Below, in pieces: positions 1 to 8,642 of a DNA stretch of 64,000 bases. This stretch comes from Flagellimonas_B algarum (GTDB taxonomy: Bacteria > Bacteroidota > Bacteroidia > Flavobacteriales > Flavobacteriaceae), in NCBI RefSeq assembly GCF_040513375.1, contig NZ_JBEVTG010000001.1, positions 1,054,001-1,118,000 on the forward strand. The letters run 5' to 3'. The notes beneath the pieces were generated by a model that was not told the origin of the DNA, did not search any database, and worked only from the letters and a program-made list of their open reading frames with translations. Positions within the stretch are counted from its first letter, which is position 1, and every line of letters begins with the position of its first letter. The translations under genes were made by a program, and so were the position numbers.

Positions 1-1252
1 CATTGATAAGGTCGCATATGCTCAGGAGAAAGGAATCGATTTTATCATTTGCGACCACCACCGACCTGGAGACCGGTTGCCCGATGCCTTCGCGGTTTTA
101 GATCCCAAAAGAACCGATTGTGCGTATCCGTATAAAGAACTTTGTGGTTGTGGGGTAGGCTTTAAACTCATCCAGGCGTTGGAAATCCGCCAAGGGCGTT
201 CGATCGATTCCTTACGATCGTATCTCGATCTGGTGGCAACCGCTATCGCTGCCGATATCGTGCCCATGACCGGAGAAAACCGGATCTTGGCGTATTACGG
301 CCTACAACAGCTTAATCAAGATCCTCGCATTGGCCTGAAAGGAATTATCGAGCACATCAAAAAATCACAGCTGACCATAACCGATGTGGTCTTTATCATC
401 GCACCGAGGATCAATGCCGCAGGACGTATGCGCCACGGGCAGTTCGCTGTTGACCTTTTGATTGCAGACGATTGGGATCGGGCCCAGGCTATCGCCGCCG
501 AAATCGAAAACTTCAATGCAGACCGAAGGGGCACCGACCAGATGATTACCGAAGAAGCCTTGGCGCAGATTACTTCCAATAACGAAGAAGAACGCCATAC
601 CACTGTTGTCCTGGGATCCCATTGGCATAAGGGGGTTATCGGAATCGTTGCCTCGCGTTTGATCGAAACCTATTACCGACCCACCCTGGTCTTTACGAAA
701 AGCGGTGGCAAATTGGCCGCTTCCGCCCGTTCGGTCAAAGGGTTTGATGTGTATAAGGCCCTTGAAGCCTGTTCCGAACATATCGAGCAATTCGGGGGCC
801 ATAAGTATGCGGCAGGTCTTACACTATCCGAAGATCAATATGAACCCTTTAAGGCCAAATTCGAACAGGTAGTTGCCGATACCCTACCGACCGAACTGCG
901 TACCCCTGAAATCGTCATTGACCAACAAATTGCCTTGGGCGATATCAATGCGAAGCTGTTGCGGATCCTAAAACAGTTCGCCCCTTTCGGACCGGGAAAT
1001 ATGATGCCAACCTTTATGGCCCATAAAGTGGCCGATTCAGGCTATGCCAAAACCGTTGGGGAGACCGGTAAACACCTCAAACTTGCTTTGACCCAAAACG
1101 GCAGTGTGCCCATTGGCGGTATCGGTTTCGGCTTGGGGGAAAAATTGCCCGTTGTAAAGCGACATCGGTATTTCGATGTGGTCTTTGCCGTTGAGGAAAA
1201 CGAATGGAATGGACGAAAGAACATCCAACTGAAACTAAAGGACATCCAATGA
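1..1252 (+). CDS. recJ: Single-stranded-DNA-specific exonuclease RecJ (3' part, 5' end outside window)
   Basis: RecJ degrades single-stranded DNA 5' to 3' in recombination and mismatch repair. The reading frame is open from base 2, so about 416 residues are visible and the N-terminal part lies outside the window (the family is usually about 560-580 residues). The fragment opens just before the DHH motif (ICDHH at fragment residues 16-20), a metal-binding signature of the DHH phosphoesterase superfamily. The DHHA1 domain follows, with SWHKGVIGIVASRL and GGHKYAAGLTL, and a C-terminal OB-like region ends at the TGA at 1250-1252. An internal ATG at 77 is not the start, because the DHH motif lies upstream of it. 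The MFS gene follows after 12 bases, probably in the same transcript. Confidence 0.95.
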   Translation, partial: IDKVAYAQEKGIDFIICDHHRPGDRLPDAFAVLDPKRTDCAYPYKELCGCGVGFKLIQALEIRQGRSIDSLRSYLDLVATAIAADIVPMTGENRILAYYGLQQLNQDPRIGLKGIIEHIKKSQLTITDVVFIIAPRINAAGRMRHGQFAVDLLIADDWDRAQAIAAEIENFNADRRGTDQMITEEALAQITSNNEEERHTTVVLGSHWHKGVIGIVASRLIETYYRPTLVFTKSGGKLAASARSVKGFDVYKALEACSEHIEQFGGHKYAAGLTLSEDQYEPFKAKFEQVVADTLPTELRTPEIVIDQQIALGDINAKLLRILKQFAPFGPGNMMPTFMAHKVADSGYAKTVGETGKHLKLALTQNGSVPIGGIGFGLGEKLPVVKRHRYFDVVFAVEENEWNGRKNIQLKLKDIQ

Positions 1253-1264
1253 AACCAGCGATAC

Positions 1265-2533
1265 ATGGCCTCTAAAATCGATCCCTATGCAGCCTTGCGG
1301 TACCGCGAGTTCAACATATTCCTGTTGGTCCGGTTCGCCATGGTATTCGCATGGTCGATGCAGTTCATCGTCATTGAATGGCAGGTCTACTCCATGACCA
1401 AAGACCCCTTGGCCTTGGGGATCATCGGTTTGATGGAGATCATTCCGGCGGTTAGTATCGCCCTCTTTGCGGGTCATGTGGTCGACCAAAGTGAAAAACG
1501 CGATTTATTGGTGAAATGCATCATCGGTTTCTCGGTGATCAGTTTCGGGCTGTTTTGGGTGACCTTACCTAGTGTGGAAGCGCGTTATTCATCAAAACAG
1601 ATTTTGTATGCCATCTATGGCTTGGTGTTCTTGGGAGGCTTGGTGCGGGCTTTCATTGGTCCGACCATCTTCTCCCTGATCGCCTTGATCGTGCCAAAAC
1701 GACTGTATCCGAACGCCGCAACTTGGAGTAGTTCGACCTGGCAGTTCGCCTCCGTAGTCGGACCTGCCTTTGCGGGTTTTTCAATTGGGTGGATCGGGGT
1801 GCATTGGTCGCTCTGTATCATATTCGGGTTTTCGGTCTTGGCCCTGTTGTTCCTCTTCCGGATCAAGCGAAAGCCCATTTTGAACCCAAAGCTCGGCGAG
1901 CCCATATTCAAAAGTTTGAAAGACGGATTACAGTATGTATTCAAAACGAAGGCCATTTTCGGTGCTTTGACGCTCGATATGATCGCCGTACTGTTCGGCG
2001 GTGCTGTCGCCCTCTTGCCCATCTACGCCCAAGATATCCTTCACGTCGGCGCAGAAGGCTTCGGCATATTGAGGGCCGCCCCTGCTGTCGGGGCCTCGAT
2101 AACCATGTTGGGGTCAACACGCTTTCCCTTGCATAAAAAAGCGGGGAAGAAACTACTCTGGGCCGTATTCGCTTTCGGCATCTGCATCATCGTATTCGGA
2201 ATTTCAGAACTATTCTGGGTATCCGTGGCAGCCTTGTTCATCAGTGGTGCCGTCGATGGGGTATCGATGATCATTCGACAGACCATATTACAACTCAAGA
2301 CCCCGGATCATATGCGGGGCAGGGTGGCTTCGGTAAATTCCATTTTCGTGGGGTCATCAAACGAATTGGGGGCATTTGAAAGTGGATTGGCGGCCAAACT
2401 CCTTGGTACGGTGCGTGCAGTGGTTTTCGGAGGATGTATGACCTTATTGACCGTAGGTACAACCGCTTTGGTCTCTCCGACCTTCCGCAAATTGGATCTC
2501 TCAAAAGATGTCGAAGATCAACAATCGGAATAA
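1265..2533 (+). CDS. MFS transporter, EntS-like exporter family
   Basis: A 422-residue integral membrane protein of the major facilitator superfamily. The sequence alternates about 12 hydrophobic segments with short charged loops. The loop GHVVDQSEKRDLLVK after the second segment resembles the MFS loop 2-3 signature, and a second copy of the half-domain pattern follows around residue 220. The overall look matches the MFS_3 group (enterobactin exporter EntS and relatives), so export of a small hydrophobic compound is likely; the substrate cannot be told from sequence. It begins 12 bases after recJ and faces the cupin gene convergently. Confidence 0.85.
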   Translation: MASKIDPYAALRYREFNIFLLVRFAMVFAWSMQFIVIEWQVYSMTKDPLALGIIGLMEIIPAVSIALFAGHVVDQSEKRDLLVKCIIGFSVISFGLFWVTLPSVEARYSSKQILYAIYGLVFLGGLVRAFIGPTIFSLIALIVPKRLYPNAATWSSSTWQFASVVGPAFAGFSIGWIGVHWSLCIIFGFSVLALLFLFRIKRKPILNPKLGEPIFKSLKDGLQYVFKTKAIFGALTLDMIAVLFGGAVALLPIYAQDILHVGAEGFGILRAAPAVGASITMLGSTRFPLHKKAGKKLLWAVFAFGICIIVFGISELFWVSVAALFISGAVDGVSMIIRQTILQLKTPDHMRGRVASVNSIFVGSSNELGAFESGLAAKLLGTVRAVVFGGCMTLLTVGTTALVSPTFRKLDLSKDVEDQQSE

Positions 2534-2544
2534 CCTTTAGGCAA

Positions 2545-2886
2545 TTAGACCAATTCAACGCGATCACCTCGCGTAGGGGGTGTTGAGATGACCAAAAATT
2601 CCAAGGGTACGGCTTGATCGTTCTTGATGCGGTGTTTGGTGTTAGGAGGTATGGCAATGCCTTCACCAGGATGCAAAAACAGCAGCTGCCCTTCCAATTC
2701 AAAAGTAGCCGTTCCTTGGAGTACCCTAAAGAACTGTTGGGCTTTTTCGTGATAATGCCATTGTTCTTCGGTCTGGGGAGGCATCGATTCCTCGATGATG
2801 CACAAGTCCTCATTTTCGACCATGATCCAGCCAGAACATCCTTTCCCCCAAGAATAATGGTTGTTTTTTTCCTTGGATAGTACCAT
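2545..2886 (-). CDS. Small cupin-domain protein
   Basis: A 113-residue single-domain cupin. Motif 1 reads EQWHYHEKAQQFFRVLQG and motif 2 reads PPNTKHRIKN, so three histidines of the usual metal site are present, while the motif 1 glutamate is replaced by glutamine (HxHx4Q). The fold is a small beta barrel; related proteins are sugar isomerases, dioxygenases or storage/binding proteins, and the specific role here is unknown. It starts 3 bases after the lpxH stop on the same strand, so it is the last gene of the lpxH transcript. Confidence 0.8.
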   Translation of the reverse strand: MVLSKEKNNHYSWGKGCSGWIMVENEDLCIIEESMPPQTEEQWHYHEKAQQFFRVLQGTATFELEGQLLFLHPGEGIAIPPNTKHRIKNDQAVPLEFLVISTPPTRGDRVELV

Positions 2887-2889
2887 GGC

Positions 2890-3660
2890 CTAGTCCGAAT
2901 CGAGTTCCTTTAAGGTCAAGCGCTCTCCGTCGAAGACGGCATAGGTAAAGTACTTGATCCAGTCCCCCAGATTAATATAGGTCGATGAGGGATTGAGTTC
3001 GATTTCCAAAGGAAGGTGGCGATGTCCGAAAATGAAGAAGTCATAGTGGGCGGTTTCCAATTTGCGTTTGCAGTACTGTATCAGCCATTCCTTGTCCTCA
3101 CCCAAGAATTTGGCGTCGGCCTCCCCTGAGATAATGCGGTTGTTGACCGAAAGGTGTTGCGCCAAGCGCACCCCTAAATCAGGATGAAGCCAGCGAAAGA
3201 GCCACTTCGCGAACGGATTGGTGAACACTTTCTTCATTCGTTTGAACCCCTTATCACCCGGACCCAGACCATCGCCGTGGCCGATCAAGAACCGCCGATC
3301 GTTAATGGTGATCACTTGGGGTTTGTGATGTACGGGGATTTGTAGTTCTTCTTCGAAATAGCCGTTCATCCAAAGGTCATGGTTGCCGACAAAGTAGGTA
3401 ATGGGTATACCCGCATCCGACAATTCGGCCAGTTTCCCCAAAGTACGCGTAAAGCCCTTGGGCACCACTGTTTTGTATTCGAACCAAAAGTCGAAAAGAT
3501 CACCCATCAAATAGATGGCGGCGGCATCCGCTTTGATCGAATCGAGCCATTGTACGAAACGTTTCTCCCGAGGCATGCTCGCTTTGGAAGTAGGGGCCCC
3601 CAAATGGTTGTCGCTGGCGAAATAGACTTTTTTTCCTTTGGGCAGGGTCAAGGTATCCAT
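2890..3660 (-). CDS. lpxH: UDP-2,3-diacylglucosamine diphosphatase LpxH
   Basis: Hydrolyses UDP-2,3-diacylglucosamine to lipid X and UMP in lipid A synthesis, at the inner face of the cytoplasmic membrane. The 256-residue calcineurin-like phosphoesterase shows all metal-binding blocks: SDNHLG (Asp17, His19), GDLFDFW (Asp54), GNHD (93-95), GHGDG (His128) and FGHRH (213-215). The insertion around residues 140-180 fits the lid of LpxH. The length is slightly above the roughly 240 residues of the proteobacterial enzyme. It sits between a Gfo/Idh lipoprotein gene and a small cupin gene, all on the minus strand. Confidence 0.92.
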   Translation of the reverse strand: MDTLTLPKGKKVYFASDNHLGAPTSKASMPREKRFVQWLDSIKADAAAIYLMGDLFDFWFEYKTVVPKGFTRTLGKLAELSDAGIPITYFVGNHDLWMNGYFEEELQIPVHHKPQVITINDRRFLIGHGDGLGPGDKGFKRMKKVFTNPFAKWLFRWLHPDLGVRLAQHLSVNNRIISGEADAKFLGEDKEWLIQYCKRKLETAHYDFFIFGHRHLPLEIELNPSSTYINLGDWIKYFTYAVFDGERLTLKELDSD

Positions 3661-3679
3661 TGGGGTTAAATTTACGAAA

Positions 3680-4864
3680 CTAAGGTGCGTTTATTCCAAA
3701 AAAGGTATTCCAATCGATACTTCGCCCCATTTCAGCAGAGGCCTTGGCCGCTTCCAAGATTTGCATGGTGATCAAGTTGTTTTCCAAACTCGAAACCCCG
3801 AAACGGGGTTCTTGGTAGCCTTTGGATACGATTTGGTTCAAAAATGCGAAGGGATCGTGCAACCCCATAGGTAGTGCATCGGCATTGCTATTCTTGACCC
3901 CTTCCGACTCGTTTTCCAAAAAAGCCATTGCCGTACCATCGAAGCAATGGACATAGCCCGTTTTGCCATAGATTTCCATGTCCTTTCTATTATGCGACCA
4001 GTTCCATGAGGCTTGTATGATGACTTGGGTAGTTTCATAGTCCAGAATAATGGTGGCATCGTCTTCGACTTGAGGATACCGCTCGGGTTTGTATTGCCTG
4101 GTGATTGCGGTGACGGTGTTCGGGGTTTTACCGTTCAAAAACCAGGTGGCGAGGTTGGCCCCGTAGCAACCAAAATCGGTCAAGGCACCCCCACCGTTTT
4201 GAACGGGGTCGATCAACCATTCCAAAAACTCACTGTTGACCCCGATTTCCTCTGGTCCGGGATGGCCGTGATGGAACACCATGCGCTGTATCGCGCCGAT
4301 TTTGTGTTCTTTGTTTACCCATTCGTACGCCTTTTGGTTCGATCCGTACCAAGAGGTCTCATAGTTTGTCAAGAGGGCGATACCATGGGTTTTCGCCAGC
4401 AAAGCCATTTGTTGCGCATGTTCCCAATTGACCGCCAAGGGCTTTTCTACCATGACGTGCACTCCTTTGGGTGCAAAGAACCGCACCACCTGCAAATGAT
4501 CATAAATCGTATTGAACGCAGTAACTGCTTCCGGCTTGACCTGTTCGTAAAGGGCGTCCATCGAATCAAAAACGATATCCATTGAATAACCATGTTGTTC
4601 GCTGTACTGTTGTGCCAGTTCTCGATTCGGCTCCACAATGCCCACGATTTCGATATCGCCCCATTTTTCACGCCCCAATATCCAATGGACATGGGTGTGG
4701 ACCAATCCGATGACCGCGACTTTCAAAGGGGTTCCTTGATAATAGTCGGTCGTTGCGGTTACATCATCAATGGGCTGGGCATCTTCCATTCGTTGTTGTT
4801 TGCAGGCGCTCAAGGATAAAAGCAGCGTGAATGCGATAAGCAAATATGAACTTTTGGTTTCCAT
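3680..4864 (-). CDS. Gfo/Idh/MocA-family oxidoreductase, lipoprotein
   Basis: A 394-residue protein with a lipoprotein signal peptide (hydrophobic residues 8-20, lipobox LSAC with Cys21). It is followed by a Rossmann-like start (LKVAVIGLVHTHVHWILG) and the family's conserved MVEKPLAVN block, in which Glu-Lys-Pro helps bind the substrate and nicotinamide. The C-terminal alpha/beta domain around residues 170-300 fits GFO_IDH_MocA. Family members act on sugars or inositols with NAD(P). The normal GxGxxG is replaced by GLVHTH, so cofactor binding should be checked. The gene follows the 38-residue membrane peptide gene by 5 bases and precedes lpxH by 19. Confidence 0.85.
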   Translation of the reverse strand: METKSSYLLIAFTLLLSLSACKQQRMEDAQPIDDVTATTDYYQGTPLKVAVIGLVHTHVHWILGREKWGDIEIVGIVEPNRELAQQYSEQHGYSMDIVFDSMDALYEQVKPEAVTAFNTIYDHLQVVRFFAPKGVHVMVEKPLAVNWEHAQQMALLAKTHGIALLTNYETSWYGSNQKAYEWVNKEHKIGAIQRMVFHHGHPGPEEIGVNSEFLEWLIDPVQNGGGALTDFGCYGANLATWFLNGKTPNTVTAITRQYKPERYPQVEDDATIILDYETTQVIIQASWNWSHNRKDMEIYGKTGYVHCFDGTAMAFLENESEGVKNSNADALPMGLHDPFAFLNQIVSKGYQEPRFGVSSLENNLITMQILEAAKASAEMGRSIDWNTFFGINAP

Positions 4865-4869
4865 ACGGT

Positions 4870-4986
4870 TTAATCCCTTTTGAATCGATTCCGGTTTCGA
4901 ATTCGCATGATAACATAAACGGCAATGACCAACACCGCCACCATGGGCAACACGTAGTCGCTATTTAGAAAAGAGAGGACATCCAT
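4870..4986 (-). CDS. Small single-pass membrane peptide (38 residues), unrecognised
   Basis: A short reading frame, ATG at 4986 and TAA at 4870-4872. The ATG overlaps the TAA stop of the enoyl-CoA hydratase gene by one base (TAATG), an arrangement typical of translational coupling, and the next gene starts 5 bases after its stop. The peptide has a short polar N-terminus, a hydrophobic stretch (VLPMVAVLVIAVYVIM, about residues 12-27) and a basic tail rich in Arg and Lys, so it is likely a single-pass inner membrane peptide with the tail in the cytoplasm. I recognise no family. Its tight packing between two genes is the main reason to believe it is real. Confidence 0.55.
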   Translation of the reverse strand: MDVLSFLNSDYVLPMVAVLVIAVYVIMRIRNRNRFKRD

Positions 4987-5753
4987 TATTTTTTGAATTT
5001 TTCCAGTGTTTTTTTGGTAAAGGGCGACAGGGCCAAGCTACCTGAAATTTGAGCCCGTTGTGCGAGCAGCGTATCCCAGTCTTCAGTGCCTTCCCACAAA
5101 ATCCGTTTCATGGCCGAAAGGGCATCGGCATTGTAGGACGCCAATTGCTGCAAGTGATGGTCGATTTCTTTATCCATCTCAGAAAGGGTATCGTACACCT
5201 TGGCATACAGGCCTTTTTCTTTCGCCCAGTAGGCGTTTTTCCATTCTGTGGGCGCCAGTGAAAGTTCGCCCAAGGCCGCTTTTCCGATTTTGCGTTCGAC
5301 GGCCGGTGCTATGACAAATGGACCGATGCCAACAGCGATCTCTGAGAGTTTGATGGCCGCATCAACAGTGGCATAGGCATAATCACATGAGGCCGCCAAG
5401 CCGACGCCGCCCCCAACAGCCTTGCCTTGAATGCGGCCGATGATCGGTTTCGGACACTTGCGCATCGCGTTGATGACCCGGCCGAACCCATTGAAAAATC
5501 GTTTCCCCTCATCAGGGGTCGAAATGGCCACCAATTCTTGAAACGAGGCCCCGGCGCAAAAGGCGCGCTCTCCTTCCGATTTCAAAAGGATGGCGTTCAC
5601 ATCGGGATCATCGGAAACCTTTTCGATTTCAGCAACAAGACGATCCAACAATTCGGAAACGAAGGAATTACTTGCCGGATGGCCGAATTCGATAATCGCT
5701 ATTCGGTTGGCGATTTTAGTATAAAGACTGCCGTTCGGTCTTTCGGTGCCCAT
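4986..5753 (-). CDS. Enoyl-CoA hydratase/isomerase family protein
   Basis: A 255-residue crotonase-fold protein. The oxyanion-hole blocks are visible: AFCAGASFQEL near residue 65 and GRIQGKAVGGGVGLAASCDYA near residue 105. The superfamily hydrates, isomerises or cleaves acyl-CoA thioesters in the cytoplasm. The usual hydratase glutamates are not obvious: the position after the second loop reads IKLSEIAVGIGPF with one Glu. An exact reaction cannot be assigned. It lies downstream of the MATE exporter gene and overlaps the 38-residue peptide gene. Confidence 0.82.
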   Translation of the reverse strand: MGTERPNGSLYTKIANRIAIIEFGHPASNSFVSELLDRLVAEIEKVSDDPDVNAILLKSEGERAFCAGASFQELVAISTPDEGKRFFNGFGRVINAMRKCPKPIIGRIQGKAVGGGVGLAASCDYAYATVDAAIKLSEIAVGIGPFVIAPAVERKIGKAALGELSLAPTEWKNAYWAKEKGLYAKVYDTLSEMDKEIDHHLQQLASYNADALSAMKRILWEGTEDWDTLLAQRAQISGSLALSPFTKKTLEKFKK

Positions 5754-5774
5754 AGTATTCGATTTCCATCAAAA

Positions 5775-7112
5775 TTAAGGGTTTTGAAGCAAGGGTTTGA
5801 ATTTTCGTCGGAACTTCACTACCAGCGCACCTCCCCGGATCGCCATCCACACCACGAAAGCCATCCAAATGGCATAAAACCCCCATCCTAGATACTGTCC
5901 GATGTATAAGGTGGGAATGAAACCAAGGAAGGTGGCCCCAAGCAAAACGTTGCGTAAGTATTTCATCTCTCCGAGCCCCTTGAACAATCCGTCAAAAACA
6001 AAAGCCAAGGTGTTCATGGGCAGCCCTAGGATCACGATAAAGAAAATACCGTAAAAGGTGTCCAAAACGATGGCTTCGTTCGAGAAAATACGTCCTAGCG
6101 GGTAATAGAATACAAATCCCAAGAGCATTAAGACCAGACTGACGACCAGTCCGTAGGTAATGATTTTTTTAGCTAAGGACCATAAGCCTGCATAGTCTTT
6201 CGCACCCAATAATTTTCCACCCATACTATTACCGGCAGCGCCATAACCATCGATGAAGAAGGCGGCGAACAGCCACAGATTGATGGCAATGGTGTGCGCG
6301 CCGATAAAACGATCTCCTAAGGCGGTGGCTTCCCGAACGGCCAAGATCAAGGCCACGTTCAACGAAATGGCCCTGACGAATAAATTCAAGCTCATAAAGA
6401 CCAATCGTTTGAGTTCTTTGTTCAAAGGAAACCGTAAGCGTAGGCTTAGATCGGTCTTTTTCTTGAACAAAAAGAAAACCGAAAGCGCCATGACAGCCTG
6501 TGAAATCAGGCTGGCCCAGGCAGCGCCTTCAAGGTGTAATGGAGGGATGATGCCGTCGATGCCATAGACCAAGACCAGGTCTAGAACGATGTTCAAACCG
6601 GCTCCGATCAATGCCACGACCATGGGGTAGTAGGTGTTTTGTAGGCCCCTGAATATCCCGAAAACGGCAAAAGTGAACAAGGTCAATGGAAAGCCCCAAA
6701 CGCGGATACCGTAGTAGGAAACACAGAATTCAAGCAGCTTGCCCGAGGCTTCGAAAAGCCGAAAGATATCTTCGATGAAGAATAAGGTCGACACCAATAT
6801 GACAATGCTGAGCGAGATATTGAAGAATATGGCCTGGGCCGGAAGGTTTTCGACTTCTTTCAATTTTCCGGCACCTAAATATTGTGAGATAATGGCCGAA
6901 ATCGAACTACGGGTCTGACCCAGTACCCAAATCATCATGGAAAGAAAGGAGCCTACGATTCCGGTTGCCGCCAAGGATTCCAAACCATCAACGGGAATGT
7001 TGCCGACAATTGCCGTATCGGTGATCGACAACAGGGGTTCGGCGATTCCTGATATGGTCGCCGGAACCGCTAATTGGTTGATCGATTTGAAGGTAATACC
7101 GCTTTGGGCCAT
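5775..7112 (-). CDS. MATE-family multidrug/toxin exporter (DinF-like)
   Basis: A 445-residue membrane protein with about 12 hydrophobic segments and the two-fold pattern of MATE transporters. The N-terminus (LAVPATISGIAEPLLSITDTAIVG) is the characteristic first helix, with the VDT/TDTAIVG block found in DinF-type members. These proteins export cationic drugs or metabolites in exchange for Na+ or H+. It starts 9 bases after the GNAT gene and ends 21 bases before the enoyl-CoA hydratase gene, suggesting one transcript. Confidence 0.9.
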   Translation of the reverse strand: MAQSGITFKSINQLAVPATISGIAEPLLSITDTAIVGNIPVDGLESLAATGIVGSFLSMMIWVLGQTRSSISAIISQYLGAGKLKEVENLPAQAIFFNISLSIVILVSTLFFIEDIFRLFEASGKLLEFCVSYYGIRVWGFPLTLFTFAVFGIFRGLQNTYYPMVVALIGAGLNIVLDLVLVYGIDGIIPPLHLEGAAWASLISQAVMALSVFFLFKKKTDLSLRLRFPLNKELKRLVFMSLNLFVRAISLNVALILAVREATALGDRFIGAHTIAINLWLFAAFFIDGYGAAGNSMGGKLLGAKDYAGLWSLAKKIITYGLVVSLVLMLLGFVFYYPLGRIFSNEAIVLDTFYGIFFIVILGLPMNTLAFVFDGLFKGLGEMKYLRNVLLGATFLGFIPTLYIGQYLGWGFYAIWMAFVVWMAIRGGALVVKFRRKFKPLLQNP

Positions 7113-7121
7113 GGGCTTGGG

Positions 7122-7622
7122 TTATAAAAGCAATTCGTAGCAGTGGAAGGGCGCCTCGCTTTGTTTGGGGAAATACACATCCCCCAATCTATGGTAGCCT
7201 CGGGCCTCGTAAAATCGTTGGTTGCGGGTATTCAAGGAAAAGGTATCCAGACGCACTGAAACGCATCCCATTCGGCGGGCTTGTTGCTCGGCGAAATCCA
7301 TCAATTGACGGGCATGTCCTTTTCCTTGGTGGTCTGGATGGATACAGACGCGATGGATATAGGCATTCCGATCATTTTCCGTCAGCCAATCGATCGCGTG
7401 GTATTCGGCATCCATATGTTCAGAAACGACAATGGCCCCGATAAGCTCCGAATTTTCGATTTTCACGAATAGGGCTTCTTGGGCAAGGTCCGTTTCAAAG
7501 GCCGAACGCGAGGGGTAATGTTCGTTCCATTGATCAATGCCATTCGCACTCATGAAACGGGCACACGCCCTCGTAATTGCAAGAATATCATCGATTTCGG
7601 GTATCTTTGCACGTCGTATCAT
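7122..7622 (-). CDS. GNAT-family N-acetyltransferase
   Basis: A 166-residue single-domain acetyltransferase. The acetyl-CoA binding motif A is clear at about residue 92 (RVCIHPDHQGKGHARQLM, R/QxxGxG/A), preceded by a beta strand and followed by the motif B region SVRLDTFSLNTRNQRFYEARGY. The acceptor substrate (protein, amine or small molecule) cannot be told. It is the first gene of a minus-strand group running into the MATE exporter and is divergent from the universal stress protein gene. Confidence 0.88.
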   Translation of the reverse strand: MIRRAKIPEIDDILAITRACARFMSANGIDQWNEHYPSRSAFETDLAQEALFVKIENSELIGAIVVSEHMDAEYHAIDWLTENDRNAYIHRVCIHPDHQGKGHARQLMDFAEQQARRMGCVSVRLDTFSLNTRNQRFYEARGYHRLGDVYFPKQSEAPFHCYELLL

Positions 7623-7676
7623 ATGATTGCTTTCGATTAAATTGTAAATTTAGAGTATTAACGTAACAACCAAGCA

Positions 7677-8474
7677 ATGAACAATATTTTGGTACCCGTA
7701 GGGACCTCTCCCGATTCCATTGAGACCCTGAAATACGCTATCGACTTCGCGGCCGATTTCGGATCGAAGGTTTATGTCATGGATGTGTTTTCTGTGAGTT
7801 CAGGAGCAGGGAATTTGGCCAACATCGAACGGAAAGTAGCGACCAATAGCCGGCAACATATCAAAGAATTGATTGCCGATGTCGACACCAAAGGGGTCGA
7901 TATCAACATCGCCACATACAATGGGGATATCATCGATGGTTTGTTGGAAATCGATAAGGAGTTGGACATCGACCTGATAGTTATCGCCCCGCGTAGTAAT
8001 GATATCAATGAGGCACTGTATTTGGGCAACACCTCAGGGCGTATCGTCAAGGAAACCAATATACCTACGCTCATCGTTCCGAAAGGCACACAATACAAAC
8101 CTGTCGAAACGGTATTGACGGCATTTAAATCCGGGATTTTGAAACGCAATAAAGTCCTGCATCCTTTGATTTCCATCGTGAACAAACATAAGCCTGAGGT
8201 CAATCTGTTGTTGGTGAAAACCCCGGGATATTCGGAGGCCGACCTTCAGATAAATACGGCCCTGCTTGATCTTAGCAAGAATTTGACGATCAGTGACAAT
8301 GCGAACACCTATCTAGGGGTATTGCAACATTTTGAAACCAAGCATCCGGATTTGCTCTGTGTTTTCAGAAGGAAACGCGGCTTTTTCAAAAAGCTCTGGG
8401 AAAAGAGTACGGTGTTGAAATCGGAATTTTACGTGCCGGTACCTGTTTTGGTTTTGAGCGTAAAAAAGGATTAA
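7677..8474 (+). CDS. Universal stress protein (UspA family)
   Basis: A 265-residue protein. The N-terminal half (residues 1-140) is a complete Usp domain that starts with NNILVPVGTSPDSIETLKYA and ends with the nucleotide-binding-like GNTSGRIVKETNIPTLIVP. The second half has weaker resemblance to another Usp copy and lacks a clear binding motif, as in many Bacteroidota tandem Usp proteins. Usp proteins bind ATP or metabolites during stress, and the precise role is unknown. Its start is 54 bases from the divergent GNAT gene. Confidence 0.85.
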   Translation: MNNILVPVGTSPDSIETLKYAIDFAADFGSKVYVMDVFSVSSGAGNLANIERKVATNSRQHIKELIADVDTKGVDINIATYNGDIIDGLLEIDKELDIDLIVIAPRSNDINEALYLGNTSGRIVKETNIPTLIVPKGTQYKPVETVLTAFKSGILKRNKVLHPLISIVNKHKPEVNLLLVKTPGYSEADLQINTALLDLSKNLTISDNANTYLGVLQHFETKHPDLLCVFRRKRGFFKKLWEKSTVLKSEFYVPVPVLVLSVKKD

Positions 8475-8525
8475 GCCAAAACACATTTTGATACTTGTTC
8501 AAAATGTATTTCCTTTGCGCACTCT

Positions 8526-8602
8526 GGGGGATTAGCTCAGTTGGCTAGAGCGCTTGCCTGGCAGGCAAGAGGTCACCGGTTCGAATCCGGTATTCTCCAC
8601 CA
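8526..8602 (+). tRNA. tRNA-Ala (anticodon GGC), CCA encoded
   Basis: The cloverleaf is complete: acceptor stem GGGGGAT/ATTCTCC, D arm GCTC/GAGC, anticodon arm CTTGC/GCAAG with loop CTGGCAG (anticodon GGC), T arm ACCGG/CCGGT with loop TTCGAAT, discriminator A and an encoded CCA at 8600-8602. The G3-U70 wobble pair, the identity element of alanine tRNAs, is present. A terminator hairpin follows directly. Confidence 0.97.
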
Positions 8603-8630
8603 AAGCCGTCTTTAGGGATGGCTTTTTTTA
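8603..8630 (+). terminator. Rho-independent terminator after tRNA-Ala
   Basis: Eight-pair stem AAGCCGTC/GATGGCTT (one G-U pair) with loop TTTAGG and a run of seven T, immediately after the tRNA CCA end. Confidence 0.85.
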
Positions 8631-8642
8631 TGCGGTTATATT

